Shown: piece by piece, positions 50,269-60,369 of the stretch
How positions within the stretch are numbered: the first letter of the stretch is position 1
Layout: every line of letters starts with the position of its first letter
Assembly: GCF_002000025.1 (NCBI RefSeq)
Contig: NZ_MUZV01000008.1
Location: forward strand, 1-64,000
DNA: 64,000 nt
Source: Cognaticolwellia aestuarii
GTDB lineage: Bacteria; Pseudomonadota; Gammaproteobacteria; Enterobacterales; Alteromonadaceae
Direction of reading: 5' to 3'
Position numbers and translations under genes: made by a program
Notes under the pieces: model-generated
Databases searched by the model: none
The model's input: only the letters and a program-made list of their open reading frames with translations
What the model was told of the DNA's origin: nothing

Positions 50269-51409
50269 GATTGACTAGCACATTAACCAAAGTGTGATAA
50301 TAGACATCGGTAAGTTGTATAAGATCAGGTACTGAAACAGACTCGTTAACTTGATGAATAGTGGCATTACATGGGCCCAGCTCAATGACTTGGGCGCCGG
50401 TTGGTGCAATAAAGCGTCCGTCCGAGGTGCCGCCACTAGTAGAAAGTTCAGGACGGATTTTACAGCAGGTTTCAATCGCCTGTACAACCGAGTCAACCAG
50501 TGTGCTTGGCTCAGTAATAAAAGGTTGGCCGTTAAATATCCAGTTTATTTCAAAGTCTATTTCGTGCTGTGTTAATAAAGCTTCCACTTTATCAACAATC
50601 ATCTGTGCGTTTAATTCAGTACTATAACGTAAGTTAAATAAGGCGGTTAAATGGCCTGGTACAACATTGGTGGCACCGGTACCCGATTGAATATTCGACA
50701 GTTGAAAGCTGGTAGGAGGAAAGTACTCATTGCCACTATCCCAATGCATTTGGCTTAACTCAGCTAAGACAGGCATCGCCAGATGAATAGGGTTGATTAC
50801 GTGCTCAGGATAAGCAACATGTCCTTGCTTACCATGAATATGTAGCTCAGCAGATATTGAACCACGACGACCATTTTTAACCACATCACCTAGCTGTTTA
50901 CTACTTGATGGCTCGCCAACAATACAATAATCAATTTTTTCATTTCGCGCTTCTAATGTATCAATAACACGTGTGGTGCCATTAATAAATGGACCTTCTT
51001 CATCACTAGTAATTAAAAATGCAATAGAGCCTGGGTGATCTGGGTAGTCGGTAATGAAGCGTTCGGTGGCAACGATCATCGCAGCTAAACTGCCTTTCAT
51101 ATCTGCAGCCCCACGACCATAGAGCATATTGTCAATAATAACAGGCTCAAAAGGCGGGGTGTGCCACAGTTCTAGATTACCAGCAGGCACAACATCAGTA
51201 TGGCCAGCGAAACAAAATACTGGTCCAGATGCACCTTTTCGTGCCCACAAATTAGTGGTGTCTTCGAACACCATGCTTTCATTATTAAAGCCCAATTTAG
51301 CTAATCTTTCAGCCATTAGCTGCTGACAACCAAAGTCTTCAGGGGTAACTGACGGACGTTCAATAAGTGCTTGGGCTAATGAAACCGTGCTATCACTGTG
51401 TTTTTGCAT
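50261..51409 (-). CDS. dapE: Succinyl-diaminopimelate desuccinylase
   Basis: 382 aa, ArgE/DapE/CPG2 metallo-hydrolase of lysine and peptidoglycan precursor synthesis. [19 protein letters not shown] (zinc His), [16 protein letters not shown] (bridging Asp), [12 protein letters not shown] (catalytic Glu) and [13 protein letters not shown] with a downstream [12 protein letters not shown] (last zinc His). Normal length. In an operon with the arsC-like and M15 genes. Confidence 0.96.
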   Translation of the reverse strand: MQKHSDSTVSLAQALIERPSVTPEDFGCQQLMAERLAKLGFNNESMVFEDTTNLWARKGASGPVFCFAGHTDVVPAGNLELWHTPPFEPVIIDNMLYGRGAADMKGSLAAMIVATERFITDYPDHPGSIAFLITSDEEGPFINGTTRVIDTLEARNEKIDYCIVGEPSSSKQLGDVVKNGRRGSISAELHIHGKQGHVAYPEHVINPIHLAMPVLAELSQMHWDSGNEYFPPTSFQLSNIQSGTGATNVVPGHLTALFNLRYSTELNAQMIVDKVEALLTQHEIDFEINWIFNGQPFITEPSTLVDSVVQAIETCCKIRPELSTSGGTSDGRFIAPTGAQVIELGPCNATIHQVNESVSVPDLIQLTDVYYHTLVNVLVNHG

Positions 51410-51424
51410 AGGATCACTATACCC

Positions 51425-51769
51425 TTAATTAAATACTTGTTGATATTGACTATCTTTAAAACCAACTAACAGAGTTTGGTTATGTTTAAGCAAAGGCCGT
51501 TTGATTAATGTCGGTTGTGCCAAAATAAGCTCAGCCATCACCTCGTCAGTTAGGTTGTTTTTGACCTCATCAGTTAAGTTTCTAAATGTCGTACTGCGTT
51601 TATTTAGCAGTGTGGTTAAGTCGGTTAAGCACAAAAGCTCCTGCAATAGCGCTGCGCTGAAGCCATCACTACGAAAGTCATGAAATTGATAAGGGACATT
51701 TTCTTGTTCTAACCATTTTTTGGCTTTTTTTACACTATCGCAATTTTTTATGCCATACAGTATTGTCAT
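51425..51769 (-). CDS. yffB: ArsC/Spx-family protein YffB-like
   Basis: 114 aa, thioredoxin-fold ArsC family. YGIKNCDSVKKAKKWLE has the single N-terminal Cys, VPYQFHDFRSDG and KRPLLKHNQTLLVGF complete the family pattern. Next to dapE as in E. coli. Biochemical function unproven. Confidence 0.88.
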   Translation of the reverse strand: MTILYGIKNCDSVKKAKKWLEQENVPYQFHDFRSDGFSAALLQELLCLTDLTTLLNKRSTTFRNLTDEVKNNLTDEVMAELILAQPTLIKRPLLKHNQTLLVGFKDSQYQQVFN

Positions 51770-51782
51770 GTTATTTCCTGAT

Positions 51783-52163
51783 TTAGATCACTTGATAATT
51801 GTGTTTTATAAGGGCTGATTTTGCCGCTTCAAATTTATTTGATTTTACGAGAATGTAGTCGGTATCGAAGGTTGAAATGGCAAAGATACTAATTTTTTCA
51901 TTTGCCAACACCGTTGATATATTTGACATAATGCCAGTTAGACTGAAGTCCAATGGCCCGACAACTTCAAAGGCTTGCCAACCAAGTTCAACCTCTTCAC
52001 TGTCAATTTCGATATGCTCAGGTATGACGATTGATATCTCATCATAGGTTTTTGCTAAGAAAAACACTGGCGCGTTAAAAACCACATCTGGAATCGAACT
52101 TTCACGGCGTAAACTATGAATAGCAAATGTTTCAGATAAGCGGCGTAAAGTTAGCTGACTCAT
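51783..52163 (-). CDS. ACT-domain protein (CASTOR/ACT_7-like)
   Basis: 126 aa. The N-terminal half has SVIPEHIEIDSEEVELGW-like ACT features, the C-terminal half VGPLDFSLTGIMSNIS and SIFAISTFDTDYILVK, the typical ending of single CASTOR/ACT_7 proteins that bind amino acids. First gene of the minus-strand yffB-dapE group, 13 bp upstream. Confidence 0.8.
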   Translation of the reverse strand: MSQLTLRRLSETFAIHSLRRESSIPDVVFNAPVFFLAKTYDEISIVIPEHIEIDSEEVELGWQAFEVVGPLDFSLTGIMSNISTVLANEKISIFAISTFDTDYILVKSNKFEAAKSALIKHNYQVI

Positions 52164-52391
52164 AAATCATTTTATTTAGGCAGTTTGCCAATACTATAGC
52201 GTTTAATAGCAGTGAACTCTAGAGGGGAAAGCAGAGATGAACGCATTTTTATATAGCATTAATTCATTAAATAACACTGGTTAACCTGTGTTTAGTCGCT
52301 ATTAAAAGGCTTATTGCATTGAAGTTAGTATATTTGTAGCTCAATTATGAGCTTAGAAAGAAAATTAACGTTATTAAATGTAATATTAAGT

Positions 52392-52428
52392 CACAATGAT
52401 ATCCACATAAGCTGTGGATATCATTGTG
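52392..52428. repeat. Perfect 16-bp palindrome with DnaA-box-like arms
   Basis: CACAATGATATCCACA (52392-52407) is repeated inverted at 52413-52428 around a 5-nt loop. Each arm holds ATATCCACA, one base off the DnaA box TTATCCACA. No T-tract. It lies in a 457-bp gap otherwise without features. Confidence 0.7.
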
Positions 52429-52561
52429 TGCAACTGTTGTTTAACTACTCAATAGTATGTTTTATATGGCTTTATTTGGTTGGTTAAAAAATACCAGGTA
52501 AAAAAATAACCTCGACACTTTAGATAAGTGATTAAAATCTACTATTAATGAATAAAGTAGT

Positions 52562-52594
52562 TAAAGATCTACATATTTATACTGTAGATCTTTA
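52562..52594 (-). terminator. Hairpin downstream of pta
   Basis: TAAAGATCTACA (52562-52573) pairs with TGTAGATCTTTA (52583-52594). It lies 27 bp after the pta stop on the minus strand. The T-run on that strand is weak. Confidence 0.55.
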
Positions 52595-52620
52595 TTATTA
52601 CGCTTTTTTTAGCCAAGAGA

Positions 52621-54732
52621 CTACAATTGTGCTTGAATTGCAGTCAATGCAATCGTGTATACAATATCATCAACTAAAGCACCACGAGATAAATCGTTAA
52701 CGGGCTTTCTCATGCCTTGTAACATAGGACCAATACTGACTAAGTCAGCAGAACGTTGTACGGCTTTATAAGTGGTATTTCCGGTGTTAAGATCAGGAAA
52801 AATAAAGACATTTGCTTGCCCAGCAACAGGGCTGTTAGGTGCTTTTTTGCGCGCAACATTTTCCATAATTGCGGCATCATATTGCAAAGGTCCGTCAATA
52901 ATAAGATCTGGGCGTTTTTCTTGGGCAATTTTTGTCGCAGCAGCTACTTTCTCAACATCAGCACCAAAACCAGATGTACCTGTGCTATAGCTGATCATGG
53001 CCACTTTCGGTTTAATACCAAATTGTATTGCTGAATCAGCAGATTGAATGGCAATATCGGCCAATTGCTCAGCGTTCGGCTCTGGGTTAATTGCACAATC
53101 ACCATAGATAAGTACTTGGTCGGGCAACAGCATAAAGAAAATTGATGAAACCAATGAGCTACCTTCGGCAGTTTTAATTAACTGTAATGCCGGTCGGATA
53201 GTATTGGCTGTTGTACTCACTGCGCCCGATACTAAACCATCAACTTGACCCAGTTGTAACATCATGGTCGCGAGTACGACATTATCTTGTAACTCTTGTT
53301 TAGCAACCACTTCAGTTAGGCCTTTGGCTTTACGCAGCTCTACCATAGGGGCAATATAATTATCGCGAATATTTTCAGGATCGGTAATTAATAATCCCGT
53401 CGGTAGGTTAATACCTTGTTGCTCAGCAATGCGCAAAATGGTTTCTTTATCACCGATTAATTGGCAGCGGGCGATATTGCGTTCAACACAAATAGCAGCT
53501 GCTTTAATGGTGCGAATATCGGTTCCTTCTGGCAATACGATAAGCTTATTGGCGTGACGAGCAAGTTCAGTCAGTTTATGCCTAAAAGCAGGCGGTGACA
53601 TTTTATCGCTAATACTTGCCTTGTTGCTTAGTTGTTTTAACCAGTCTTCAGCAAGATTATCGGCAACAAACTCTTTTACTTTCTCTTGCCTTTGTAAATC
53701 ATCTTCAGGAATGTCAGGATTAAAGTTCATTAAATATCGAGACGTTTGCCACGTATCCCAAGGGACTGAAAGTACAGGCAAACCAGCATCAAGTGCTTGT
53801 TGGCAAAGGCTGAAAATTTCTTTATTCGGTACATAACCATTAGTTAACACGAGTGCCGAAACTTTTGTCCCATTGAGTGCTGACAAACACGTGGCAATGA
53901 TTATATCGGTACGATCTCCTGGCGTAACAATTAAACGACTGGGTTGTAAATGGCTCATTAAGTTATCAACACTACGAGCACAAAAACTAATACTGCGAAT
54001 ACGGCGATGCGCCATATCACCACTATTAATAATATCGGCATTGAGATAATTAGCGATATCGAGCACTCTGGGGGCAATCAAATCCATTTCCCAGGGTACG
54101 GTACCTAATAAATCAAAGTGACGGTTTTTAAAAATCGATAAACTAATTAACGGCGCAAGATCTAAATGTTGATTAAATTCATGTTCACGCGGCAATAGAC
54201 CGAATTCATCTTTATCTGGTGAGTTGATCTTATTAATAATGCAGCCGATAAGTTTAGGGTTTTTAATACCACCGAAAGTTTCAGCGCTCATTTCTATGCG
54301 ATCTTCAAATTCTTCTACTGAGTCGTTATCTTGTGCGGCAACTAATACTATTTCAGCAGATAGTGCACGGGCAACATCACGATTAATTCTTCCGGCATAG
54401 GGTTGGCGAGTTGTTGGGATCAACCCCTCAATAATGACCACATCATGAGCCTGGTCTATGGCATTAAACTTTTCAACAATTTGCTCTAATACAATATCGT
54501 TACGTCCATCACCCATTTGCTGCTCAACATATGACAGTGCAATTGATCCCGCTATCTCGCTATCTTTGACAGCTCGAGTACTTTTGGCTCTGGTATTTCT
54601 AGAAGGTTGTGAAATGGGTTTAAAGTGACCGACATTAATCCCTTGTTGCTGACAGGCATGAATCAAGCCTAATGCGACACTACTAAGGCCAACACCAAAG
54701 CCGGCAGGTATTAACATAATACGATGTGCCAT
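52621..54732 (-). CDS. pta: Phosphate acetyltransferase (long form)
   Basis: 703 aa. Interconverts acetyl-CoA and acetyl phosphate. N-terminal BioD-like P-loop domain (LIPAGFGVGLSSVALGLIHA), central DRTGG domain (RLIVTPGDRTDIIIAT), C-terminal PTA domain (LPEGTDIRTIKAAAI, YSTGTSGFGADVEKV, NTGNTTYKAVQRSA). Two bases downstream of the ackA stop, in a normal ackA-pta operon. Confidence 0.97.
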   Translation of the reverse strand: MAHRIMLIPAGFGVGLSSVALGLIHACQQQGINVGHFKPISQPSRNTRAKSTRAVKDSEIAGSIALSYVEQQMGDGRNDIVLEQIVEKFNAIDQAHDVVIIEGLIPTTRQPYAGRINRDVARALSAEIVLVAAQDNDSVEEFEDRIEMSAETFGGIKNPKLIGCIINKINSPDKDEFGLLPREHEFNQHLDLAPLISLSIFKNRHFDLLGTVPWEMDLIAPRVLDIANYLNADIINSGDMAHRRIRSISFCARSVDNLMSHLQPSRLIVTPGDRTDIIIATCLSALNGTKVSALVLTNGYVPNKEIFSLCQQALDAGLPVLSVPWDTWQTSRYLMNFNPDIPEDDLQRQEKVKEFVADNLAEDWLKQLSNKASISDKMSPPAFRHKLTELARHANKLIVLPEGTDIRTIKAAAICVERNIARCQLIGDKETILRIAEQQGINLPTGLLITDPENIRDNYIAPMVELRKAKGLTEVVAKQELQDNVVLATMMLQLGQVDGLVSGAVSTTANTIRPALQLIKTAEGSSLVSSIFFMLLPDQVLIYGDCAINPEPNAEQLADIAIQSADSAIQFGIKPKVAMISYSTGTSGFGADVEKVAAATKIAQEKRPDLIIDGPLQYDAAIMENVARKKAPNSPVAGQANVFIFPDLNTGNTTYKAVQRSADLVSIGPMLQGMRKPVNDLSRGALVDDIVYTIALTAIQAQL

Positions 54733-54734
54733 GA

Positions 54735-55949
54735 TTAAGATTCCTGTTCTGTTGATTGATTAAGTAATTGAAAGGTTTGCTCAGCAATAACCCATTCTTC
54801 ATTGGTAGCAATAACCCATGCAGAACGGGAGCCTTCACTGCTAATAAGTCCTGATTTACCAAAACGCATAGCTAAGTTGGCTTCGTCATCAACTTTAAAG
54901 TTTAATAAGCTTAATTGAGCGAGAATTTTTTCTCGGATAATATCTGAGTTTTCACCTATACCACCGGTGAAAATAATGCCATCAAGCGAAGTTAAACTAG
55001 CCGTGAAAGACGCAATAGCTTTGGCAATACGATAACAAAATACGTCAAGAGCTAACGCGGCTTGTACGTTATGATCTTCGATGTAAGCGGTTTCAATGGT
55101 GCGACAATCGTTGCTTATGCCCGACACGCCAAGTAGGCCACTTTGTTTATTAAGCATGTTATCCACATCTTGCGCAGTGTAGTTGAGTTGGTTGATCAAA
55201 TGAAAAATTATGCCGGGGTCAATGTCACCACTGCGTGTTCCCATCATGACGCCTTCAAGTGGTGTCATGCCTAAACTGGTATCAACACTTTTACCATCTT
55301 TGATTGCGGCTATACTACAACCATTTCCAAGATGGGCGCTTATAAAACTGCATTGAGCTAATGGTTTGTTGAGGATATTAGCCGCTTGTTGAGCAACAAA
55401 ATAATGACTTGTGCCATGAAAGCCATAGCGCCTGATCCCGTGTTGCTTATATAACTCATAAGGTATGCCATAAATATAAGCTTTTTCTGGCATCGTTTGG
55501 TGAAAAGCCGTATCGAATATCGCGACTTGTTTTAAGTTTGGAAATGCGGCTTCAGCGGCAAGGATACCCGTTAAGTTAGCGGGATTATGTAAAGGTGCTA
55601 AACGCGCCAGTTTCTCGATCGCGGCTTTTACATCATTATTGATTAATGTTGGTTGACAATAACTTTCTCCACCATGAACAACACGGTGACCAATAGCAGA
55701 GATACAATCAATTAAGTGTAAACGTTTGAGGTGTTCTACTAAACATAATACCGCACTTTGATGATCATAAGGTGCTAAAATAAGATGTTGTTCTTTTTCA
55801 CCGTTGTGTTTAATTTTGATGATAGCTTGGTCAGATAATAATCGCTCTGCTAACCCTGATAATAATGTTGCACCATTTTCTGGGTTGATTAAGGAAAATT
55901 TTAACGATGAACTACCGCAATTTAAAACTAAAATAAAATTATTATTCAT
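54735..55949 (-). CDS. ackA: Acetate kinase
   Basis: 404 aa from ATG 55949 (an ATG at 55958 is also possible). ASKHA fold: VLNCGSSSLKFSLI, GHRVVHGGE, FDTAFHQTMPEKAYIYGIPY, GFHGTSHYF, HLGNGCSIAAI and GGIGENSDIIR. Makes ATP and acetate from acetyl phosphate. Operon with pta. yfbV is divergent upstream, as in E. coli. Confidence 0.97.
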   Translation of the reverse strand: MNNNFILVLNCGSSSLKFSLINPENGATLLSGLAERLLSDQAIIKIKHNGEKEQHLILAPYDHQSAVLCLVEHLKRLHLIDCISAIGHRVVHGGESYCQPTLINNDVKAAIEKLARLAPLHNPANLTGILAAEAAFPNLKQVAIFDTAFHQTMPEKAYIYGIPYELYKQHGIRRYGFHGTSHYFVAQQAANILNKPLAQCSFISAHLGNGCSIAAIKDGKSVDTSLGMTPLEGVMMGTRSGDIDPGIIFHLINQLNYTAQDVDNMLNKQSGLLGVSGISNDCRTIETAYIEDHNVQAALALDVFCYRIAKAIASFTASLTSLDGIIFTGGIGENSDIIREKILAQLSLLNFKVDDEANLAMRFGKSGLISSEGSRSAWVIATNEEWVIAEQTFQLLNQSTEQES

Positions 55950-56119
55950 AAGTAACAAAGCGCCATTTCTACAATATTTTAATAAGGTACATTATAGTGC
56001 CATAAATCATGAAAAATGTTGATGTTGTACAATAAAATGTTATTAAACGCACTTTCGCTTTACTAAAGGTTACAACTTTGTACTATCTTTAAATTAACGC
56101 TTGATGTAGTGTGTGACCT

Positions 56120-56551
56120 ATGAAACTAACAGTATTAGAAATTATATCGCTTGGTCGAAAATATATGAATTTATGGCCAGAACGCGCAGAACTTGAAGAA
56201 TATTTTGCTGAATATCGCGTGGTTAAATTTAGTCGCTTGGTATGTAAAATTATTCCGGGGTTAGCGTTGTTTTGCCTTATTATGCAATTGTATTTTGGTT
56301 CCATGGGAGTATTACCGCAGGCACTATTATACAGCTTGTTTTTATTAAGCTTTCCGGTGCAAGCTTTGATTTTTATGGGGCTTAAAGCGGATAAATTTTT
56401 ACCACCAGCGTTGGCAAACTGGTATAAAGAAAGTGTTGCCCGCGTTAATCAAAGTGGCGGTGATATTAAATTATCTACCCAACGACCTCGTTATCTCGAT
56501 TTAGCTCAGTTATTAAACCTGACCTTTAATAATCGTTACAGTTCACAATAA
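56120..56551 (+). CDS. yfbV: YfbV (UPF0208) membrane protein
   Basis: 143 aa. Family landmarks: LGRKYMNLWPERAELEEYFA, two helices (IIPGLALFCLIMQLYFG, LLYSLFLLSFPVQALIF), LPPALANWYKE and YLDLAQLLNLTF. Inner membrane. In E. coli it sits beside ackA and influences Ter-macrodomain organisation. Confidence 0.92.
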   Translation: MKLTVLEIISLGRKYMNLWPERAELEEYFAEYRVVKFSRLVCKIIPGLALFCLIMQLYFGSMGVLPQALLYSLFLLSFPVQALIFMGLKADKFLPPALANWYKESVARVNQSGGDIKLSTQRPRYLDLAQLLNLTFNNRYSSQ

Positions 56552-56571
56552 ACCAGCCTAATAAATACATT

Positions 56572-56608
56572 AATACCAGTATTATCTCAGATAATACTGG
56601 TATTTTAC
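56572..56608. terminator. Intrinsic terminator between yfbV and rlmA
   Basis: AATACCAGTATTATCT (56572-56587) pairs with AGATAATACTGGTATT (56589-56604), T-run after it. Positioned for both convergent genes. Confidence 0.85.
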
Positions 56609-56639
56609 TTTCAATGTTATAACAAAATTAGCGAACTTT

Positions 56640-57464
56640 TTACGCTGGCTTTTGATAAAGACGGATAAGAAAATCTGCCTGACAAGTAAAGTCATGCATA
56701 GTGCGCAATGTCTCTTTTACTTGCTCTGATGCTTTGAAAGCGAAAGGAGTCATCGAAAGTAAATTCAGTGTGTCTTGACCGGTTTTTAAATGCATTGGAT
56801 AAGTGATGCTTTCCTGATGGATCAGAGTTAAATGCTCAATTGGCAGCCTTTCTTCATCATGCTCTTTAGCGTCAGTATAAATCTGTTGTTTTAATTGCAT
56901 CAAATGTTGCTTTGCTGGCGTAACTGTTAATAAAAAACCGCCGTTAGATAATACTCGAGTAAACTCTTGCTCTAAAATTGGCGCATAAATCGACACAATC
57001 CATGAAAATAAGTTATCGGCAAAGGGTAATTTGGACAAGGTGGCGACACTAAAATGGCATTGTGGGTATTTTTTGCCAGCTTTTTTGATTGCTTCTTTTG
57101 CAATATCAACACCATAAACAGTATTTTTTGAGGTTTTATGTTGGTGAGTATAATAGCCCTCACCACAACCTGCATCGAGTATTGGTGCCGTTTTATTTTC
57201 CTCAAGTACGGTTTTTTCGTGATATAAAGCCACTAGTCGGTCGACTAAAGGTTGATAATAACCTTGCTCTAAAAACTCGCGTCTGGCATTGACCATGGCT
57301 TTATTATCGCCAGGATTCTTTGAATGTTTAAACTGTACAGGGAGTAAGTTTAAGTAGTTCTCTTTCGCGCGATCAAAGCTGTGGTTGTTGTCACAGTGGT
57401 ATAGCTTTTCTTGGCCGACTAAGGGTAAATTACAAAGTGGGCAGGCGTAGTGCAAAGCAGTCAT
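56640..57464 (-). CDS. rlmA: 23S rRNA (guanine745-N1)-methyltransferase
   Basis: 274 aa. N-terminal zinc finger (YACPLCNLPL...YHCDNNHSFD), then KENYLNLLPVQFKHSKNPGD and a Rossmann methyltransferase domain (APILDAGCGEGYYTH for SAM binding, YGVDIAKEAIKKA). Methylates G745 of 23S rRNA in helix 35. Normal length. Confidence 0.94.
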   Translation of the reverse strand: MTALHYACPLCNLPLVGQEKLYHCDNNHSFDRAKENYLNLLPVQFKHSKNPGDNKAMVNARREFLEQGYYQPLVDRLVALYHEKTVLEENKTAPILDAGCGEGYYTHQHKTSKNTVYGVDIAKEAIKKAGKKYPQCHFSVATLSKLPFADNLFSWIVSIYAPILEQEFTRVLSNGGFLLTVTPAKQHLMQLKQQIYTDAKEHDEERLPIEHLTLIHQESITYPMHLKTGQDTLNLLSMTPFAFKASEQVKETLRTMHDFTCQADFLIRLYQKPA

Positions 57465-57493
57465 AATATCAGTAAGTTTATTGAATTAAAGTA

Positions 57494-57513
57494 AAAAGGG
57501 CAGAAGCCCTTTT
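57494..57513 (-). terminator. Intrinsic terminator of xthA
   Basis: On the minus strand AAAAGGGC-TTCT-GCCCTTTT followed by TACTTT, 21 bp after the xthA stop. Confidence 0.8.
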
Positions 57514-57534
57514 GGTTCAGCATGATAAAACGCA

Positions 57535-58344
57535 CTATTTACTAAATGTTGACCAAATTGGCGCGTGATCAGAAGGTTTTTCGATAGCTCTTAGTTCATA
57601 ATCTATATCAGACTCAATGCAACGACTGGCAAATTTTTCTGTTGCTAATACCACATCAATACGTAAACCGCGATTATCATCAAAGCCGCGAGAGCGATAG
57701 TCAAACCATGAATACCTTTCTTCTCGAGTGGGGTGTAACTCTCTGAAGGTGTCTTTAAAACCCCAATTCATTAAGGTAGCTAACCATTCGCGCTCTTCGG
57801 GTTGGAAACTACACTTACCGGTTTTTAACCAACGTTTGCGGTTTGGCTCACCAATACCAATATCTAAATCTGTTGGTGAAATATTAATGTCACCAATCAC
57901 CACAACATTATCTTCGGGTGTGTGGTGTTCATTTAAATATTGCATTAAATCTTTATAAAATTGTCGTTTGTATGGGTATTTAGTTTCATGAGCAATATTA
58001 TCGCCTTGTGGAAAGTAGCCATTTAATACCGTGACTTTTTCGCCATTTTCGTCCGTTGTTTGTACCATAATCATACGTTTTTGGGCTTCCTCATCATCAG
58101 TAGGAAAACCTTTAATGACCACATCGGCGGGCTTTTTACAAAGCATGGCAACACCATAATGGGCTTTTTGACCATGAAAATAAACCTGATAGCCCATCGC
58201 TTCAACATCAGCCAACGGAAAAGCATCGTTATGTACCTTTATTTCTTGCAGGCCAATAATATCCGGTTGATGTTTATCTATGATAGCTTGTAGCTGATGC
58301 AAGCGAGCACGTAGGCCATTAATGTTAAAAGAGATTATTTTCAT
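57535..58344 (-). CDS. xthA: Exodeoxyribonuclease III
   Basis: 269 aa. AP endonuclease and 3'-5' exonuclease of base excision repair. EEP-fold motifs: [27 protein letters not shown] (catalytic Glu), [46 protein letters not shown] and a terminal KPSDHAPIW (catalytic Asp-His). Full length. Confidence 0.96.
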   Translation of the reverse strand: MKIISFNINGLRARLHQLQAIIDKHQPDIIGLQEIKVHNDAFPLADVEAMGYQVYFHGQKAHYGVAMLCKKPADVVIKGFPTDDEEAQKRMIMVQTTDENGEKVTVLNGYFPQGDNIAHETKYPYKRQFYKDLMQYLNEHHTPEDNVVVIGDINISPTDLDIGIGEPNRKRWLKTGKCSFQPEEREWLATLMNWGFKDTFRELHPTREERYSWFDYRSRGFDDNRGLRIDVVLATEKFASRCIESDIDYELRAIEKPSDHAPIWSTFSK

Positions 58345-58675
58345 GTGTTAACTCAGTAATTATTTTGCGCTAATGCTACCAGAAGTTGTAATTAAGCGCG
58401 AAAGAGAATTCACCTTTATAAAGGACTTTATTTCAAAATACATACTTTGTTACGTATTTTTAACAATGCATAGTAGTATGTTTTTTAGTCCTTGTTATAA
58501 ACTGCCGTACGGTATGATATTTGTTTAACAGTAATTTTTAGATATCAAATCCAACTTATTCAGTTAGTTACCTGTGCTTTAATGTCAAATTGACGTAGTG
58601 TATTACATACTTAGGTAATGCTAAAAATGAAAAGTTATTAGCAAGATAATATAAAAATAAATAGAGGAAAGGGAA

Positions 58676-60304
58676 ATGCAAAGACGTGATTTTATTAAGC
58701 TCACTGGCGTAGGTGCTGGTGGGTTAATGTTGCCGATGTCAGGTTTCGCTGTATCAGCAGATCAGTTATTAGATAAGCCTATGGATGTTGCTTACAAAAA
58801 AAAATTAGCCGATATTGCGCTAAACGCAGCTAAAGCAAAGGGCGCTTCTTATGCAGATGCGCGCATTGGTCGCTACCTTAATCAGTTTGTAACTACACAA
58901 GAAAAGCGTGTTGATAATATTGTTAATACTGAATCTGCTGGTATTGGTATTCGTGTCATTGCGAATGGCACTTGGGGCTTTGCTTCCACCTCGAACATGA
59001 CACCTGATAGTATTGCTAAAACCGCGGAGAAAGCCGTTGCGGTTGCGGTTGCTAACTCAAAGTTTCAAACCGTTCCAGTACAACTTGCACCAGTGAAAGG
59101 TGTTGGGGATGTAAGTTGGAATACACCTATTAAAAAGAATGCCTTAGAAATTCCGATTAAAGATAAAGTAGATTTATTGTTATCAGTTAATGATGCCGCT
59201 ATGTCTAATGGTGCGAACTATATTACCTCTATTTTATTTCTTGTTAATGAACAAAAATACTTTGCTTCAACAGATGGTTCGTATATCGATCAAGATGTAC
59301 ATCGTTTATGGGCACCATTTTTTGCCACGGCTATTGGTAAGTCGGGCTTTAAACAACGTACTGGTTTAGGTAACCCTGTGGGAATGGGCTTTGAATATTT
59401 AGACGGTAAAGAAGAAGATAAAATACGTATTTCTGGCGCTAATGTCGGCTACAAAAACTCATATGACATGGTTGAAGATGCAACAGCTGCGGGTAAACAA
59501 TTGCAAGCTAAGTTAAAAGCAAAATCAGTCGAACCAGGTAAGTATGATTTAGTACTAGACCCCGCGCATTTAATGTTGACTATTCATGAGTCAGTGGGTC
59601 ACCCATTAGAGCTTGACCGCGTGCTAGGTTATGAAGCGAATTATGCCGGTACAAGTTTCGCAACGCTAGATAAATGGCGAAGTGGTAAGTTTAATTACGG
59701 CTCTGACATCGTTAATTTAGTTGCGGATAAAACTCAGCCTTATTCATTAGGTAACGTGGGTTATGATGATGAAGGTGTTAAAACCAAAGAATGGGATTTA
59801 GTTAAAGATGGTACTTTAGTTAATTACCAAGCCACACGTGATCAAGTGCATATGATCGACCAAAAAGAATCACACGGTTGTTGTTATTCGCAAAGTTGGC
59901 GTGACGTGCAGTTTCAACGTATGTCAAACGTTTCATTAAAGCCAAACAAGAAAGACTTATCAGCTGATGATGTTATTAAAGACGTTGAAAATGGTATCTA
60001 CATTGCCGGTCGTGGTTCATTTTCAATTGACCAACAACGTTATAACTTCCAATTCGGTGGACAATTATTTTTTGAAATCAAAGACGGTAAAATTACTGAA
60101 CAAATTGAAGATGTTGCTTATCAATCTAACACGCAACAATTCTGGAATAGCTGTACACAGTTAGCTGGAAAATCTGATTACCGTGTCGGCGGTTCATTTT
60201 TTGATGGTAAAGGCCAACCTTCGCAAGTTAGTGCGGTTTCTCATGGTTGTCCAACGACACGTTTTAATAACATTAACGTGATCAATACCGCTCGAAAAGT
60301 GTAA
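58676..60304 (+). CDS. TldD-like metalloprotease with Tat signal
   Basis: 542 aa, PmbA/TldD family. The N-terminus MQRRDFIKLTGVGAGGLMLP is a twin-arginine signal with cleavage near VSA, unusual against cytosolic E. coli TldD (481 aa). The zinc motif HESVGH (304-309) with ELD after it is intact, and late Cys motifs (SHGCCYSQSW, SHGCPTTRFN) are present. TldD/TldE cleave unfolded peptides. Followed 65 bp later by the TldE-like partner. Confidence 0.88.
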   Translation: MQRRDFIKLTGVGAGGLMLPMSGFAVSADQLLDKPMDVAYKKKLADIALNAAKAKGASYADARIGRYLNQFVTTQEKRVDNIVNTESAGIGIRVIANGTWGFASTSNMTPDSIAKTAEKAVAVAVANSKFQTVPVQLAPVKGVGDVSWNTPIKKNALEIPIKDKVDLLLSVNDAAMSNGANYITSILFLVNEQKYFASTDGSYIDQDVHRLWAPFFATAIGKSGFKQRTGLGNPVGMGFEYLDGKEEDKIRISGANVGYKNSYDMVEDATAAGKQLQAKLKAKSVEPGKYDLVLDPAHLMLTIHESVGHPLELDRVLGYEANYAGTSFATLDKWRSGKFNYGSDIVNLVADKTQPYSLGNVGYDDEGVKTKEWDLVKDGTLVNYQATRDQVHMIDQKESHGCCYSQSWRDVQFQRMSNVSLKPNKKDLSADDVIKDVENGIYIAGRGSFSIDQQRYNFQFGGQLFFEIKDGKITEQIEDVAYQSNTQQFWNSCTQLAGKSDYRVGGSFFDGKGQPSQVSAVSHGCPTTRFNNINVINTARKV

Positions 60305-60369
60305 TTTCACTGATATGTGAAGATAAGTATTTGGCGATAAAAATAAAGTCTAAAAGGAAGCAAAGCGTC

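Noticed and set aside
52392-52428. Replication origin based on DnaA-like boxes
   Set aside because: Only two imperfect boxes within one hairpin, no AT-rich unwinding region and no dnaA, dnaN or gidA nearby.
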